Below are positions 1 to 8,343 of a DNA stretch of 54,683 nt, in pieces. Both the position numbers and the translations under genes were made by a program. The stretch is taken from the NCBI GenBank assembly GCA_025055795.1, contig JANWVV010000018.1, positions 21,832 through 76,514 on the forward strand, given 5' to 3'. The DNA comes from Gemmataceae bacterium (GTDB lineage Bacteria > Planctomycetota > Planctomycetia > Gemmatales > Gemmataceae). The first letter of the stretch is position 1, and every line of letters begins with the position of its first letter. The notes under the pieces were generated by a model. It had not been told where the DNA came from and did not search any database. It was given only the letters and a program-made list of their open reading frames with translations.

Positions 1-9
1 ATTGATCAA

Positions 10-59
10 TTGTGGTTGTTGAGAACTCGTTCGGTTGTGGTCTTATTTGAGTTGTGGTC
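10..59. repeat. Short direct repeats, three TTGTGGT copies
   Basis: TTGTGGT occurs at 10-16, 35-41 and 52-58. The last two copies extend to GTTGTGGTC (34-42 and 51-59), 17 bp apart. They lie just beyond the 3' end of the minus-strand gene at 98-1267. The 97 bases at the window edge show no gene. The repeats could be binding sites for a neighbour outside the window or chance. Confidence 0.4.
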
Positions 60-97
60 GATCCCTTAGCGGTTCGGCGGCTGGAAGGGGAGCGAGG

Positions 98-1267
98 CTA
101 TGGTCCAGACGAAGCTGGCGGTAGATCGTGGCCCGGCCGTTGCAAGACCGGTTTCCATGGCCCCGCTTCTGGTGCCAGGAGTTTTCCGGCTGGGGTTGCT
201 GCAGGAGATGCAATCGGCCCTGCGTCTGCAGTAGGGCCAGTGGAAGGGGCTGTTCGCGGAGCAGGATTTGGGGTCGGCATGGTCACAGTCACATTTGGGC
301 TAGCAAGGGATGTCGACACCCCTGAGTCAACTGGTGTAACGGTTATTGGAGGAGCTGGCGCAAGCGGAGTGGAGGCTGGGCTGCTTGCGGCGCGGACGAA
401 TGTGTTGGTTGCTGTTTGACCGCCAGTCGCGGGATCGGTACGCGACTGGCCACTTGGAGTATCCGACCAATGGGAAGGTGTCGGCAAAACGGCAGGGGGG
501 AGGGATTCAGGTGGCGAGGATGGTCCGACTGAGGATGGACGCATGCTTGCGGCCGGGGAGGCTACTGAAGACGAGGTGCGTGAGGGCCCGGTACCGCTCG
601 AAGCTGCTGGTGCAGTAATCGGCACTGGAAACGCCCCCGCAGTGGCCCCGGTAATGTGATACCAGTCGGTGGAAGCACGCGGATACTGGCCCTGTGAATG
701 AACCAGAAAAGCGGGAGGGGATGCGGCCCCGTAACCGTACCAGCGATAGGCTGGAGGACCGGCATAAACGACTGTGCCCTGGGCCGTGGCACCTCGGAAG
801 GGCATGGCAGCGTGGGCCGGAGAGCCGGATGCTGCGGGGGAAGCCGCCGCAGAAGAAGAGGCATTTGTCGATTGCGCAGGTAGTAATGACTCGAAAAGTG
901 GAGCGGTACGCCGGCTTGGGCTATCAGGAGTTCCGGAGCGGGTGGATGCCGGACGCGCGGGCAGCGCGGCAGCTGCCGGTAAGATCGTTTCCGGGGGAGC
1001 TGTGCCGCTAAGCCAAGAGGGCGAGGTGGCCGGGGCGACCGCGGAGCCATTACGGCGGACCGGCGTCATTCCCAAAGACGGCAGCGGCTCCGCTTGGGCT
1101 CGGGCCACGGCTACTTCAGCAGCTTCAGGGCCGCCTGCGGCCAGAGGCGGTAATAGTTGAGCGGAGCGACACGGGGAAACAGGAGGAGCACCTGCCGTTT
1201 GCAGTGGTGTACCCAGCAGGGTCGTTATTCCTGCCAGTAGGCTGCATAGGCCCGGTCGCCATTGCAT
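98..1267 (-). CDS. Secreted Pro/Ser/Ala-rich protein of unknown function
   Basis: This is a 389-residue protein that begins with a signal-peptide-like stretch (hydrophobic at about residues 7-25), so it is probably exported. Most of it is low-complexity Pro/Ser/Ala/Thr sequence. One denser island at about residues 164-217 is rich in Tyr, Trp and Gly (motifs YRWYGYG, GQYPRAS, ITGATAGAFPVP) and may be the functional part. The open frame extends upstream to 1525, but the ATG at 1267 is preceded by a strong GGGAGG Shine-Dalgarno, and the extra 86 codons overlap the neighbouring gene and look non-coding. It lies downstream of another small secreted protein and a polysaccharide-export lipoprotein on the same strand, which suggests an envelope or matrix role. 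No family is assigned. Confidence 0.72.
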   Translation of the reverse strand: MQWRPGLCSLLAGITTLLGTPLQTAGAPPVSPCRSAQLLPPLAAGGPEAAEVAVARAQAEPLPSLGMTPVRRNGSAVAPATSPSWLSGTAPPETILPAAAALPARPASTRSGTPDSPSRRTAPLFESLLPAQSTNASSSAAASPAASGSPAHAAMPFRGATAQGTVVYAGPPAYRWYGYGAASPPAFLVHSQGQYPRASTDWYHITGATAGAFPVPITAPAASSGTGPSRTSSSVASPAASMRPSSVGPSSPPESLPPAVLPTPSHWSDTPSGQSRTDPATGGQTATNTFVRAASSPASTPLAPAPPITVTPVDSGVSTSLASPNVTVTMPTPNPAPRTAPSTGPTADAGPIASPAATPAGKLLAPEAGPWKPVLQRPGHDLPPASSGP

Positions 1268-1343
1268 GTTTACCTCCCAGCTTCGATGCACACTACCCGG
1301 CTTGACTGCCAACAGCGGTGCTGAGGGGTCCGGCGGCATTGCA

Positions 1344-1859
1344 TCAGCGACGCACACCGGAACGGGTGGTGCCAAACCCTGCCAAGGCCGGCCGCGCCCC
1401 ACCCGCGGGTGCCAGCGGCGTGGGGAAATAACCCAAGGTATTGTTGAAAACCACAGGGTGGCCCGCTGGAGGCAACACACGGTCCGCCTCACCACTGCTG
1501 CGATCAGCAGTCGGATCAGGCGCAAACGCTAGTTGTGGAAAGAATAACGGCCGATTGCCTCCCGCCGCGACAAACGGGGCACCCCCACGCAAGCCCCCCA
1601 TACCAACTGTCCCCGGACGCACCCCAAAGTAATAATTGACCCCAGGATTGATCCCCGACAAAAGGTTCAAATACGGGCTCAAGGGCTGCGTCTGCGGATT
1701 GTAAATATTAGGCATGAAGTTATAAGGATTCACAAATCCTGAAGGTGGCATATAAGGTACGGAGGGAAACGTGCTGCCATATTGCTGCAGAGGAGTCTGA
1801 GCCCAAGCCACGTTTGCTACCACCATGAAACTCCAGCAGACGATCGCAAACCGGACCAT
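1344..1859 (-). CDS. Small secreted Pro/Tyr/Asn-rich protein of unknown function
   Basis: This is a 171-residue exported protein. Residues 1-20 form a clean signal peptide ending in a typical cleavage site after VAWA. The mature part is rich in Pro, Tyr, Asn and Gly (segments such as PYMPPSGFVNPYNF and NPGVNYYFGVRPG), then Gly/Ala-rich. Start choice: GTG at 1871 is possible, but ATG at 1859 has GAGG about 6 bases upstream and gives the better signal peptide. The composition suggests a structural or surface-exposed protein. It is separated by 76 bases from the next secreted protein gene on the same strand, so the two may be cotranscribed. No catalytic motif is visible. Confidence 0.7.
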   Translation of the reverse strand: MVRFAIVCWSFMVVANVAWAQTPLQQYGSTFPSVPYMPPSGFVNPYNFMPNIYNPQTQPLSPYLNLLSGINPGVNYYFGVRPGTVGMGGLRGGAPFVAAGGNRPLFFPQLAFAPDPTADRSSGEADRVLPPAGHPVVFNNTLGYFPTPLAPAGGARPALAGFGTTRSGVRR

Positions 1860-1972
1860 GACTAGCCTCACAGCGGCAAGCTCTGCCTTGCCAGTACCCT
1901 AGGACGTCTGAACACTTTCACATCTGGGGACCGTCGTTCTGGCAGCTGTATTGTACCGATCAACATACAGAG

Positions 1973-2884
1973 TTAGCGGCCACCGAAACCGAAGCCGCGG
2001 CCCTGGATCTGGTTAACCGTAGCGGCTCCAAGCAGGGTTACGCCAAAGGCTCGCTCGATCGGGGCCAGGAACCGAGCCATCATCCGGTCAATGGTAACTA
2101 GTTTCTGGGCTTTCACGTAAATACGATCACCGGGCAGAAGCTGATAATTCGTCGTTGTAATTCCGTGCTGGGTGATACCCACCCAGTCCACCGGCAGAAT
2201 CTGCCATGGTTGACCGGCATGGGGTGTGCGTCGGGCTACCCAAATGTTTCGTTTGCTAGCGATATCGGACAGTCCGCCAACGTTGGCGATGGCGTCCAGC
2301 ACTGTTTCGCTCCCCGTAATTGGGAAGGAAATTACCTGTTCGCCCCAGCCGGCTCCATCATAGATGATGTAATACCGCTTACTGTTGTAGGCTAATACAT
2401 CCACAATGACGATGATGCTTTCGGGAGCTGTTCCATATTCGCGCAGGACAGGATTTTTAACAATGTGTTGACGGATGGCCTCGGCTGCCTGATCGAGGGT
2501 CAGACCCGCTACGGTGACCGACCCCCAAAAGCCTAAACCAACTGTGCCGTCGACACGCACCTGGAAGGGCCCGGATATGGGCTGTACCGGCAGGCGATCG
2601 GTAACGGTTTTCATAAGTGGTTTGCCGTCAGGCCCAATGCGGGGCTTGCCTGTTTCGTCCACGTCCGGGACGGTGCTGCGTTGCACGACTTCAATAAGTA
2701 GTTGATCGGGCGGCTCAATGACATAGGGAGGCAACGTGATCTTATCCAGTTCCCGCGGTACTGCCCCCGGCGGTGGCACGGCGATGGCTGCTGGAACGTT
2801 CACGGGGCTGCTTGGGGCGAGCACGCCGTGATGGCATCCCGCCGCCACCAGCAGCCAACTGTACCCCCAGGCGCGCCACCGCAT
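1973..2884 (-). CDS. Polysaccharide export lipoprotein (Wza/SLBB family)
   Basis: This is a 303-residue outer-membrane or periplasmic lipoprotein of the polysaccharide biosynthesis/export family, which forms the channel for exopolysaccharide. A hydrophobic leader ends in the lipobox LLVAAGC (Cys17). The Poly_export domain follows (about 55-165, starting LPPYVIEPPDQLLIEV), with a short charged insert at PDVDETGKPRIGPDGKP. A soluble-ligand-binding beta-grasp domain (about 175-255) includes LDAIANVGGLSDIASKRNIWVARR and GDRIYVKAQ. The ATG at 2884 has a strong GGGAGGAAA Shine-Dalgarno 4-5 bases upstream; the longer frame to 2941 does not. No glycosyltransferase or Wzc kinase gene is adjacent, so the polysaccharide is unknown. 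Confidence 0.9.
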   Translation of the reverse strand: MRWRAWGYSWLLVAAGCHHGVLAPSSPVNVPAAIAVPPPGAVPRELDKITLPPYVIEPPDQLLIEVVQRSTVPDVDETGKPRIGPDGKPLMKTVTDRLPVQPISGPFQVRVDGTVGLGFWGSVTVAGLTLDQAAEAIRQHIVKNPVLREYGTAPESIIVIVDVLAYNSKRYYIIYDGAGWGEQVISFPITGSETVLDAIANVGGLSDIASKRNIWVARRTPHAGQPWQILPVDWVGITQHGITTTNYQLLPGDRIYVKAQKLVTIDRMMARFLAPIERAFGVTLLGAATVNQIQGRGFGFGGR

Positions 2885-3185
2885 AGAGCTTTCCTCCCGC
2901 TTCTGCCGCGTCATCGTTGCTGTTATCGGCGGAATCCGCACAAAGGGTAAAGAATTTTCTTCCCACCCGGACGGAACTATTGCAGGCCGGCAAAAGGGAC
3001 GTTTCAGGTAAAATTCTTGTTTCTGTTTGCTGCCGCCTGTGAAGACGGTCCAGCAGAAATTACCTCAAAGTGTTCTGTGGAAAGGAGCTGTTTGGAACAC
3101 CAAGTGGGGGGACAAACCAACCACTCCGTGACGCCGCCGAGTTTTGCAGAAGTGTGTATTATCATGCAGCGGCCGGTGTTTGGAG
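2885..3185. other. Intergenic gap, no gene seen
   Basis: This 301-base stretch lies between two minus-strand genes. It should hold the promoter of the export lipoprotein and the 3' end of the deacylase transcript. No coding region, convincing hairpin or clear promoter pair was found. Confidence 0.5.
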
Positions 3186-4769
3186 TCAGGGGCATCCTCG
3201 GCGTAAAGCCCGACCGGGGATCGCAGAAGTGCGCTGGCCCTGTAATAAGACGGGTACACCATTGACGAAAACGTGGTGCATGCCGCTGGCCAGGGCGTTG
3301 CCTTGATCGTAGGTGGCGTGGTCAACAAAAGTGTTGAGATCAAAAACGGCCAGGTCGGCAAACCAGCCTTCACGGATCTGCCCACGGTATGCCAGGCCGA
3401 AGCGTCGGGCACCATGCCAGGCACATTTTTGCACGGCTTCCTCAAGGGACCAATCGCCGCGGCGGACATGATAGCCCAGATATCGGGCGAAACATCCATA
3501 ACCTCGGGGATGTGGTCGACCGCCGACATATACACCGTCGCTACCAGCCATCATCATCGGCGAACGCATCAACTCCAGAATGTCTTGTTCCTGACGCTGA
3601 CGGAAATGACGAATGATGCAACCAGCGGCCAGATCCGTATCTATTAACAGGTCGCAGACGAAATCGACCAGGTGACGAACCTCCGGGGGCCCGGACAACT
3701 GATAAGCGTGGCGGCAGGCCTCTGGCAGTAGCCAGCCTTCGTAACGTTGCCAATTGGGATGCGGCAGACTACTGAAACGGATGGTGTCGATGGGGAAGCG
3801 GGGTTGGGCAAAGGCGGCTTCCAGGGTGCGTCGGGTCTGGGGCTGACGCAGCCGTTCGATCGTCGCGTCAATGCCTCCTTCCAGCACTGCTGGTGGCAGC
3901 GTGAGCATAGCCACAATGGTGCTGCCGTAAAGATAACAGTACAAATCAAAGGTAATGTCGATCCCTGTTTGCCGTGCTTGTTCGAGCAGAGGCAGCGTCT
4001 GCTGGGCCAGGCAATTAAAGTGGGAGACGTGCACCGCACAATCGGCCCGGCGAGCGATGGTAAATACCTCGTCCAGAGCTGCTGGAGCTTTTTCGGGTGT
4101 ATAGCCCCGCATGTGAGTGACGTACACACCGCCCACTTCGGCAACGACCTGACAGAGTGCTGCCAACTCGGTTACGTCTGCATACAGGCTCGGGACATAA
4201 TCCAGCCCACTGGATAGGCCCACGGCACCTTGCTCCAGCCCTTCGCGCAACAGTCGTTGCATCTGCCGTAGCTCTTCGGCGTCGGCGGGTCCCGGACGCA
4301 GTCCCAGCACTTCCATACGCAGATTGCCGTTAGGGACAAGCACACACACGTTGACGGCACAGCGACGATCAAACTGTTGCAAGAATTCTGCCACCGACTG
4401 CCAATGTCGATCCGGTGTGGGAAAGTTGCCGTTGAATCCGGCAGTGTAACGTCGCATGTAATGTAACGTGGTCGCAGAAGCGGGGGCGAAGGCGACACCA
4501 TCCTGACCCAACACGTAGCTGGTCACCCCCTGACGGATAGCGGCTTCGTGCAGCGGATCGACCAGTAATGCCAGGTCGCCATGCACGTGGGTATCGACAA
4601 ATCCGGGACTGACGACCAATCCCTCTACGTCCAGCACCACGCGGGCCGTTGCAGCCGACAACTGGCCAATCGCAGCAATCCGTTCACCCCTGAGCCCGAC
4701 ATCGGCCTTGAACCAGGGCGTGCCGGTACCATCAACAATCCGCCCGCCGCGTAACAGGTAATCGAACAT
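3186..4769 (-). CDS. N-acyl-D-amino-acid deacylase (amidohydrolase family), cytoplasmic
   Basis: This is a 527-residue metal-dependent amidohydrolase of the D-aminoacylase type, predicted to release D-amino acids from N-acyl-D-amino acids. The N-terminal beta-sandwich (about 1-55) leads into the barrel with the metal motif GFVDTHVHGD (His61, His63), then YVTHMRGYTPEKAP, HVSHFNC and the late AGSDG motif followed by GGRPHPRGYG. Where the paralogue at 33508-35196 has GNCG with the metal-ligand Cys, this protein has GQDG (Asp90). The frame opens with TTG at 4790, but ATG at 4769 gives the usual family N-terminus MFDYLLRGGRIVDGTG; no strong ribosome-binding site precedes either. There is no signal peptide. 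The exact substrate cannot be read from the sequence. Confidence 0.88.
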   Translation of the reverse strand: MFDYLLRGGRIVDGTGTPWFKADVGLRGERIAAIGQLSAATARVVLDVEGLVVSPGFVDTHVHGDLALLVDPLHEAAIRQGVTSYVLGQDGVAFAPASATTLHYMRRYTAGFNGNFPTPDRHWQSVAEFLQQFDRRCAVNVCVLVPNGNLRMEVLGLRPGPADAEELRQMQRLLREGLEQGAVGLSSGLDYVPSLYADVTELAALCQVVAEVGGVYVTHMRGYTPEKAPAALDEVFTIARRADCAVHVSHFNCLAQQTLPLLEQARQTGIDITFDLYCYLYGSTIVAMLTLPPAVLEGGIDATIERLRQPQTRRTLEAAFAQPRFPIDTIRFSSLPHPNWQRYEGWLLPEACRHAYQLSGPPEVRHLVDFVCDLLIDTDLAAGCIIRHFRQRQEQDILELMRSPMMMAGSDGVYVGGRPHPRGYGCFARYLGYHVRRGDWSLEEAVQKCAWHGARRFGLAYRGQIREGWFADLAVFDLNTFVDHATYDQGNALASGMHHVFVNGVPVLLQGQRTSAIPGRALRRGCP

Positions 4770-4896
4770 AGGCAACACATCCGGACGCAAAAAACATAAT
4801 TCCTGAATAAGTTATGTTGCGGTAATCGGTAAAAAAAGCCCCTATGTCAGAAAGGGAACACCAAATCCTGTCGCTGCACGGGCAGGGAGAGTGCGG

Positions 4897-6258
4897 ATGG
4901 ACGTAGAAATTCGTGTGCCACATCGCGGTATTGTGGTAGGCCTGATGATAGGGGCCCTGACTGGGGGCTTGGCCAACGTTTGGGGCATGCATCCGGGACC
5001 ACCCCCCCAGCCGGAGCCCTGGCTGAAGGCTTTGGTGCATTACTTGTTGGAGCCACTTGGGCGTATCTTCTTGAACCTTCTGTTAATGACCGTCGTTCCG
5101 TTGGTCTTTACTTCGCTGGTGGTGGGCGTTGGTCGCTTAGGAGGACTGGACCGTCTCGGACAGCTAGGTGTCCGCACACTGATCTATTTTCTGCTGACCA
5201 CGACGTGTGCTGTGTGCATCGGTCTGGGGTTAGTCCAACTGGTCCAACCGGGTCGGATGCTTGACGACACGATAGTGTCTCAACTGCAAGCTGTTTATGG
5301 AAGACAGGAAGCAGTGCGTCCAGCCGAATTTGGTATCCAGCAGATCGTGCAGATGGTTCCGCGAAACCCATTGCAAGCGGCTGTGGAAATGAACATGCTG
5401 GCCATCATCGTGTTTGCCTTGCTGTTTGGTATAGGCTTGCAACGGGTATCCTTGTCACGCCGGCAAATGCTCACCACGGTGTTAGAGGCGATCGCAGACG
5501 TGATGGTGGCCATCATCGGTCTGGCCCTGTGGTTAGCACCCTTGGGGGTGTTTGCCCTTATTTTCAGTACTGTGGCTCAGTTTGGTTTCAGCCTGCTGGT
5601 GGCCCTAGGAGTGTACGTGGGGGTAGTTCTGGTGGGACTAGCTGTCCAGCTATTGGTCGTATTCCCATTACTAATCTATTTTCTGGGCCGGCGGTCTCCC
5701 GGGCGGTTTTTCTTGCAGATCCGGCTGGTGTTGCTGACCGCGTTCAGTACCAGTTCGTCGAATGCTACTTTGCCGGCTTCTCTACGCACGGCCCAGACGG
5801 ACCTGGGGATCTCGCCCCCAGTGGCCGGTTTTGTCCTGCCCTTAGGGGCTACGATGAACATGAACGGCACAGCCTTGTTTGAGGGAGTGACCGTCTTGTT
5901 TCTCGCCCAAGTAGCTGGGGTGGAGCTATCCTGGTTGCAGCAGGTGCTGGTACTGATCCTGTGCGTTGTGACGGCAATTGGTGCGGCGGGTGTGCCAGGC
6001 GGGTCGATCCCATTGCTAGCCATGGTCCTGGCCGCCGTACACGTATCTCCTGATTACCTTTTCCTCATTTTGGGGGTCGATCGCTTGTTGGACATGTGCC
6101 GCACGACCGTTAACGTGACGGGAGACTTGATTGCCGCCGTTTATGTGCAGCGATTTGTTCCTGCGTTGGACTCTATAAGCCAGGCGTTGCCCCAGGCGGA
6201 TATTGACCGATCAGGTTCTGGAGCGTTGATGCCGTCGGCTAACGACGCGACGGACTGA
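4897..6258 (+). CDS. Dicarboxylate/amino-acid:cation symporter (DAACS, GltP/DctA type)
   Basis: This is a 453-residue inner-membrane secondary transporter of the SLC1-like family, which imports glutamate, aspartate or C4-dicarboxylates with H+ or Na+. Several hydrophobic helices are visible. Family motifs are VVPLVFTSLVVGVGRLG early on, the Ser-rich hairpin FSTSSSNATLPASL, the NMNGTALFEG motif and the C-terminal DRLLDMCRTTVNVTGD substrate/cation motif. The GTG at 4891 is possible, but GGGAGA ends 6 bases before ATG 4897, which favours that start. The 3' end overlaps the convergent protease gene by 20 bases. Amino-acid uptake next to a D-aminoacylase could reflect peptide or amino-acid scavenging, though the two genes are divergent. 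Confidence 0.93.
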   Translation: MDVEIRVPHRGIVVGLMIGALTGGLANVWGMHPGPPPQPEPWLKALVHYLLEPLGRIFLNLLLMTVVPLVFTSLVVGVGRLGGLDRLGQLGVRTLIYFLLTTTCAVCIGLGLVQLVQPGRMLDDTIVSQLQAVYGRQEAVRPAEFGIQQIVQMVPRNPLQAAVEMNMLAIIVFALLFGIGLQRVSLSRRQMLTTVLEAIADVMVAIIGLALWLAPLGVFALIFSTVAQFGFSLLVALGVYVGVVLVGLAVQLLVVFPLLIYFLGRRSPGRFFLQIRLVLLTAFSTSSSNATLPASLRTAQTDLGISPPVAGFVLPLGATMNMNGTALFEGVTVLFLAQVAGVELSWLQQVLVLILCVVTAIGAAGVPGGSIPLLAMVLAAVHVSPDYLFLILGVDRLLDMCRTTVNVTGDLIAAVYVQRFVPALDSISQALPQADIDRSGSGALMPSANDATD

Positions 6259-7393
6259 TATATTCGCCGATGGTTACTTCGATAGTGATCAGTCGTCGCT
6301 CGCGCCAAACGCTCAGGCGGACGCGTTGGCCGGGGGGAAGATCGGAAATCAAATTGATCAAGTGGTTTTCATCTCGTAGGGACACGTCCTCCAGCTTGAG
6401 GATAACGTCTCCCGGTAGCAGTCCTGCTTGGGCCGCCGGTGTGTTGGGATGAACAATTTCGACCAGGGCTCCGTTGACGCGTGTCAACCCTAGCCGCAGC
6501 GCTTGGGCGGGTTCCAGTGCTGCGGCTAGTTGTACGCCAAGGTAGCCCCGTGTTACTTTGCCGTGCTCGAGTAGCTGACGGGCAATCCGTCGGACCATGT
6601 TGGCAGGGATGCTGAACGACACACCGCTGTTGTCTCCGCTTTTGGAGGCGATAGCGGTGTTGATGCCAATCACTTTGCCGTCGAGATCGACCAGGGGGCC
6701 ACCGCTGGAGCCAGGGTTGATGGCGGCATCCGTTTGCAGGAATTCCTTGATACGGATGGTCGAGCCGAGATGGATCTGACCCCGATTGGTGGCGGAGATG
6801 ATGCCATGGGTGACGGTTTGATTCAATCCAAACGGACTGCCGATGGCTAGGACCCATTGGCCCCGTTGGACTTTATCACTGTCGCCTAGTTCCGCAGTGG
6901 GCAAGTCGTTGTCCTCAAAATGGAGAAGGGCCAGGTCCGATTCCGGATCCGTCCATAAGCGGTTAGGCTGTAGTATGCGGCCGTCGGCTAGGGTAACGTA
7001 GATCTGGGCTGGCGCGGCAGCGCCAATCACATGATGATTGGTGATTGCCAGAGTGCCTTTGCGGTTGGGCCATCGTAGCAGGACCCCTGAACCGGACTCT
7101 TCCACGGGCTTGCCGCGTGTTCCCGACTCCATAGCTGCCGGCTTGATGGCATCCACAGCCACTACGGCGGGACTGACGCGTAATACCACTTGCTGGAAGC
7201 GTTCCGACAAAGCCAGGGTGGCATCTTTAATGGCCGGTATGTCCGCGTTCGATACCGCTTCTGGTACAGCTGGGGCAGCCAGGGACTGCCTCCAGACAGC
7301 CAGGGGCCCAAAAATAAGCGCTCCTAACAGACCGAGAAGCAAACCTGCGCTTGCACCTGCTAAAGTCGCGCCGATTACCTGACGACGATGCAT
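6239..7393 (-). CDS. HtrA/DegP-like serine protease with one PDZ domain
   Basis: This is a 384-residue S1C trypsin-like protease for quality control of envelope proteins. An N-terminal hydrophobic anchor (about 9-32) places the rest in the periplasm. The catalytic triad is visible: His121 in NHHVI, Asp153 in ESDLALL, and Ser230 in NPGSSGGPL (usually GNSGG). A single PDZ domain (about 285-375) carries the ligand loop GYLGVQL and the motif AAQAGLLPGDVILKLEDV. It is DegS/HhoA-like in having one PDZ rather than DegP's two. ATG 7393 has GGAGGG upstream. Its last 20 bases overlap the convergent symporter gene. Confidence 0.94.
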   Translation of the reverse strand: MHRRQVIGATLAGASAGLLLGLLGALIFGPLAVWRQSLAAPAVPEAVSNADIPAIKDATLALSERFQQVVLRVSPAVVAVDAIKPAAMESGTRGKPVEESGSGVLLRWPNRKGTLAITNHHVIGAAAPAQIYVTLADGRILQPNRLWTDPESDLALLHFEDNDLPTAELGDSDKVQRGQWVLAIGSPFGLNQTVTHGIISATNRGQIHLGSTIRIKEFLQTDAAINPGSSGGPLVDLDGKVIGINTAIASKSGDNSGVSFSIPANMVRRIARQLLEHGKVTRGYLGVQLAAALEPAQALRLGLTRVNGALVEIVHPNTPAAQAGLLPGDVILKLEDVSLRDENHLINLISDLPPGQRVRLSVWRERRLITIEVTIGEYISPSRR

Positions 7394-7902
7394 TGCGTTA
7401 GCCCTCCGGCGGAAACTAACGGCGGTCTTTCAACTACCACTGTACCGATCGGCCAAGAGAATGCGGGAGACAGGAACACTCCCACCAGGTAAATGCAGGA
7501 ATGTGGTACCACGGCATAATACGCACCGTCGCCATCCGTCTACAAAACGCGCAGGGTCCGCGAAGCCGTGTCCATCGCGGACCCTGTTTTTGAACGGGGT
7601 GGGAGGGGTTCTCAGGATTGTGCCAGTATTATCGGTAAGAGCTTTTATTGCTTGCCCCCTCCTGCGAATTATCCTTCCGTCGGATTGGCGTAAACCAGAC
7701 TTGTCTACCGAGGGCAAATGAAGTCGTTGTACAGCTGCAGTTCAGCCTAAAATTAAGTGTGTCATAATCCAGTGCCAACGTCAAAACATAGTTGCTTTAC
7801 TACGCAGCGTCGTGTTTGAATACGGTCGCGGCTCACTATGATGCCTGTTTCAAACAGTTCCAGCGTCTACATCTGCTCTTGTTATGTTCGTTTACATCGC
7901 TA
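7394..7902. other. Intergenic region with an orphan terminator
   Basis: This 509-base gap lies between the start of the protease gene and the end of the DksA-like gene, both minus. No protein gene is supported; weak open frames on both strands at 7430-7721 match nothing. It contains a perfect 10-bp palindrome GTGGTACCAC (7503-7512) and a strong plus-strand hairpin with a T-run (listed separately). Confidence 0.5.
7552..7591 (+). terminator. Strong rho-independent terminator
   Basis: A perfect 12-bp stem, CAGGGTCCGCGA (7552-7563) with TCGCGGACCCTG (7575-7586), has an 11-base loop and is followed at once by TTTTT (7587-7591). The orientation fits plus-strand transcription, yet no plus-strand gene lies directly upstream. 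On the minus strand the stem is followed by CGCGTTTTG, so it could also weakly end the DksA-like transcript. Confidence 0.7.
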
Positions 7903-8343
7903 TTACCGCTCCAGCTCGGAAAGATTAACGTTCAGGTCATCGGAATTAGGGTCGCGCACCCGTGACCAGTCATGCCGCTGGGGGAGTGAGTCCTCGCCCT
8001 CCGCCTCGATTTGCCTTTGACAAGCAATGCAGTAGGTGCAGTAGGGGAGGGCATTCAGGCGTGCTATGGGGATTTTGCAACCGCACCCCTCGCAACGACC
8101 GTAGGTGCCGTTTTTCAGCTTAGCCAAGGCGCGTTCGACCTGCAGGAGCTCTCGGGCTTCCATCTCTGCCAGAGAAGAAGCCAATGCTTCACTAGCGGCA
8201 TCAAAGGCGGCGTCGGCTGTATCACCGCCGGACGTGTGATGCTCCGCCAGATCCTCCAACACCATGCCGAGGCGCTGCCTCAGTTCGTTGCGCCGCGCCA
8301 AAAGTTTCTTATGGAGACGTAGAAGTGCATCGGTGCGTGCCAT
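7903..8343 (-). CDS. DksA/TraR-family zinc-finger protein
   Basis: This 146-residue cytoplasmic protein resembles DksA, which binds the RNA polymerase secondary channel and modulates transcription, often with ppGpp. The N-terminal half is a helical hairpin with a DxxDxA tip (Asp41, Asp44, Ala46) like that of functional DksA proteins. The zinc finger uses Cys84, Cys87, Cys102 and Cys105 (CEGC...CTYC), the usual Cx2C-x14-Cx2C form. A charged C-terminal tail follows. ATG 8343 is preceded by a purine-rich GAGGGGGCGG. The gene stands alone, with tRNA-Ala upstream on the same strand. Confidence 0.9.
   Translation of the reverse strand: MARTDALLRLHKKLLARRNELRQRLGMVLEDLAEHHTSGGDTADAAFDAASEALASSLAEMEARELLQVERALAKLKNGTYGRCEGCGCKIPIARLNALPYCTYCIACQRQIEAEGEDSLPQRHDWSRVRDPNSDDLNVNLSELER

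Noticed and set aside
1268..1525. N-terminal extension of the Pro/Ser-rich secreted protein
   Set aside because: It overlaps the 3' end of the neighbouring secreted-protein gene, lacks a ribosome-binding site, and ATG 1267 has a strong GGGAGG and starts a signal peptide.
7430..7721. Open frames on both strands in the gap before the DksA-like gene
   Set aside because: They overlap each other and the terminator hairpin, match no family and have no convincing starts.
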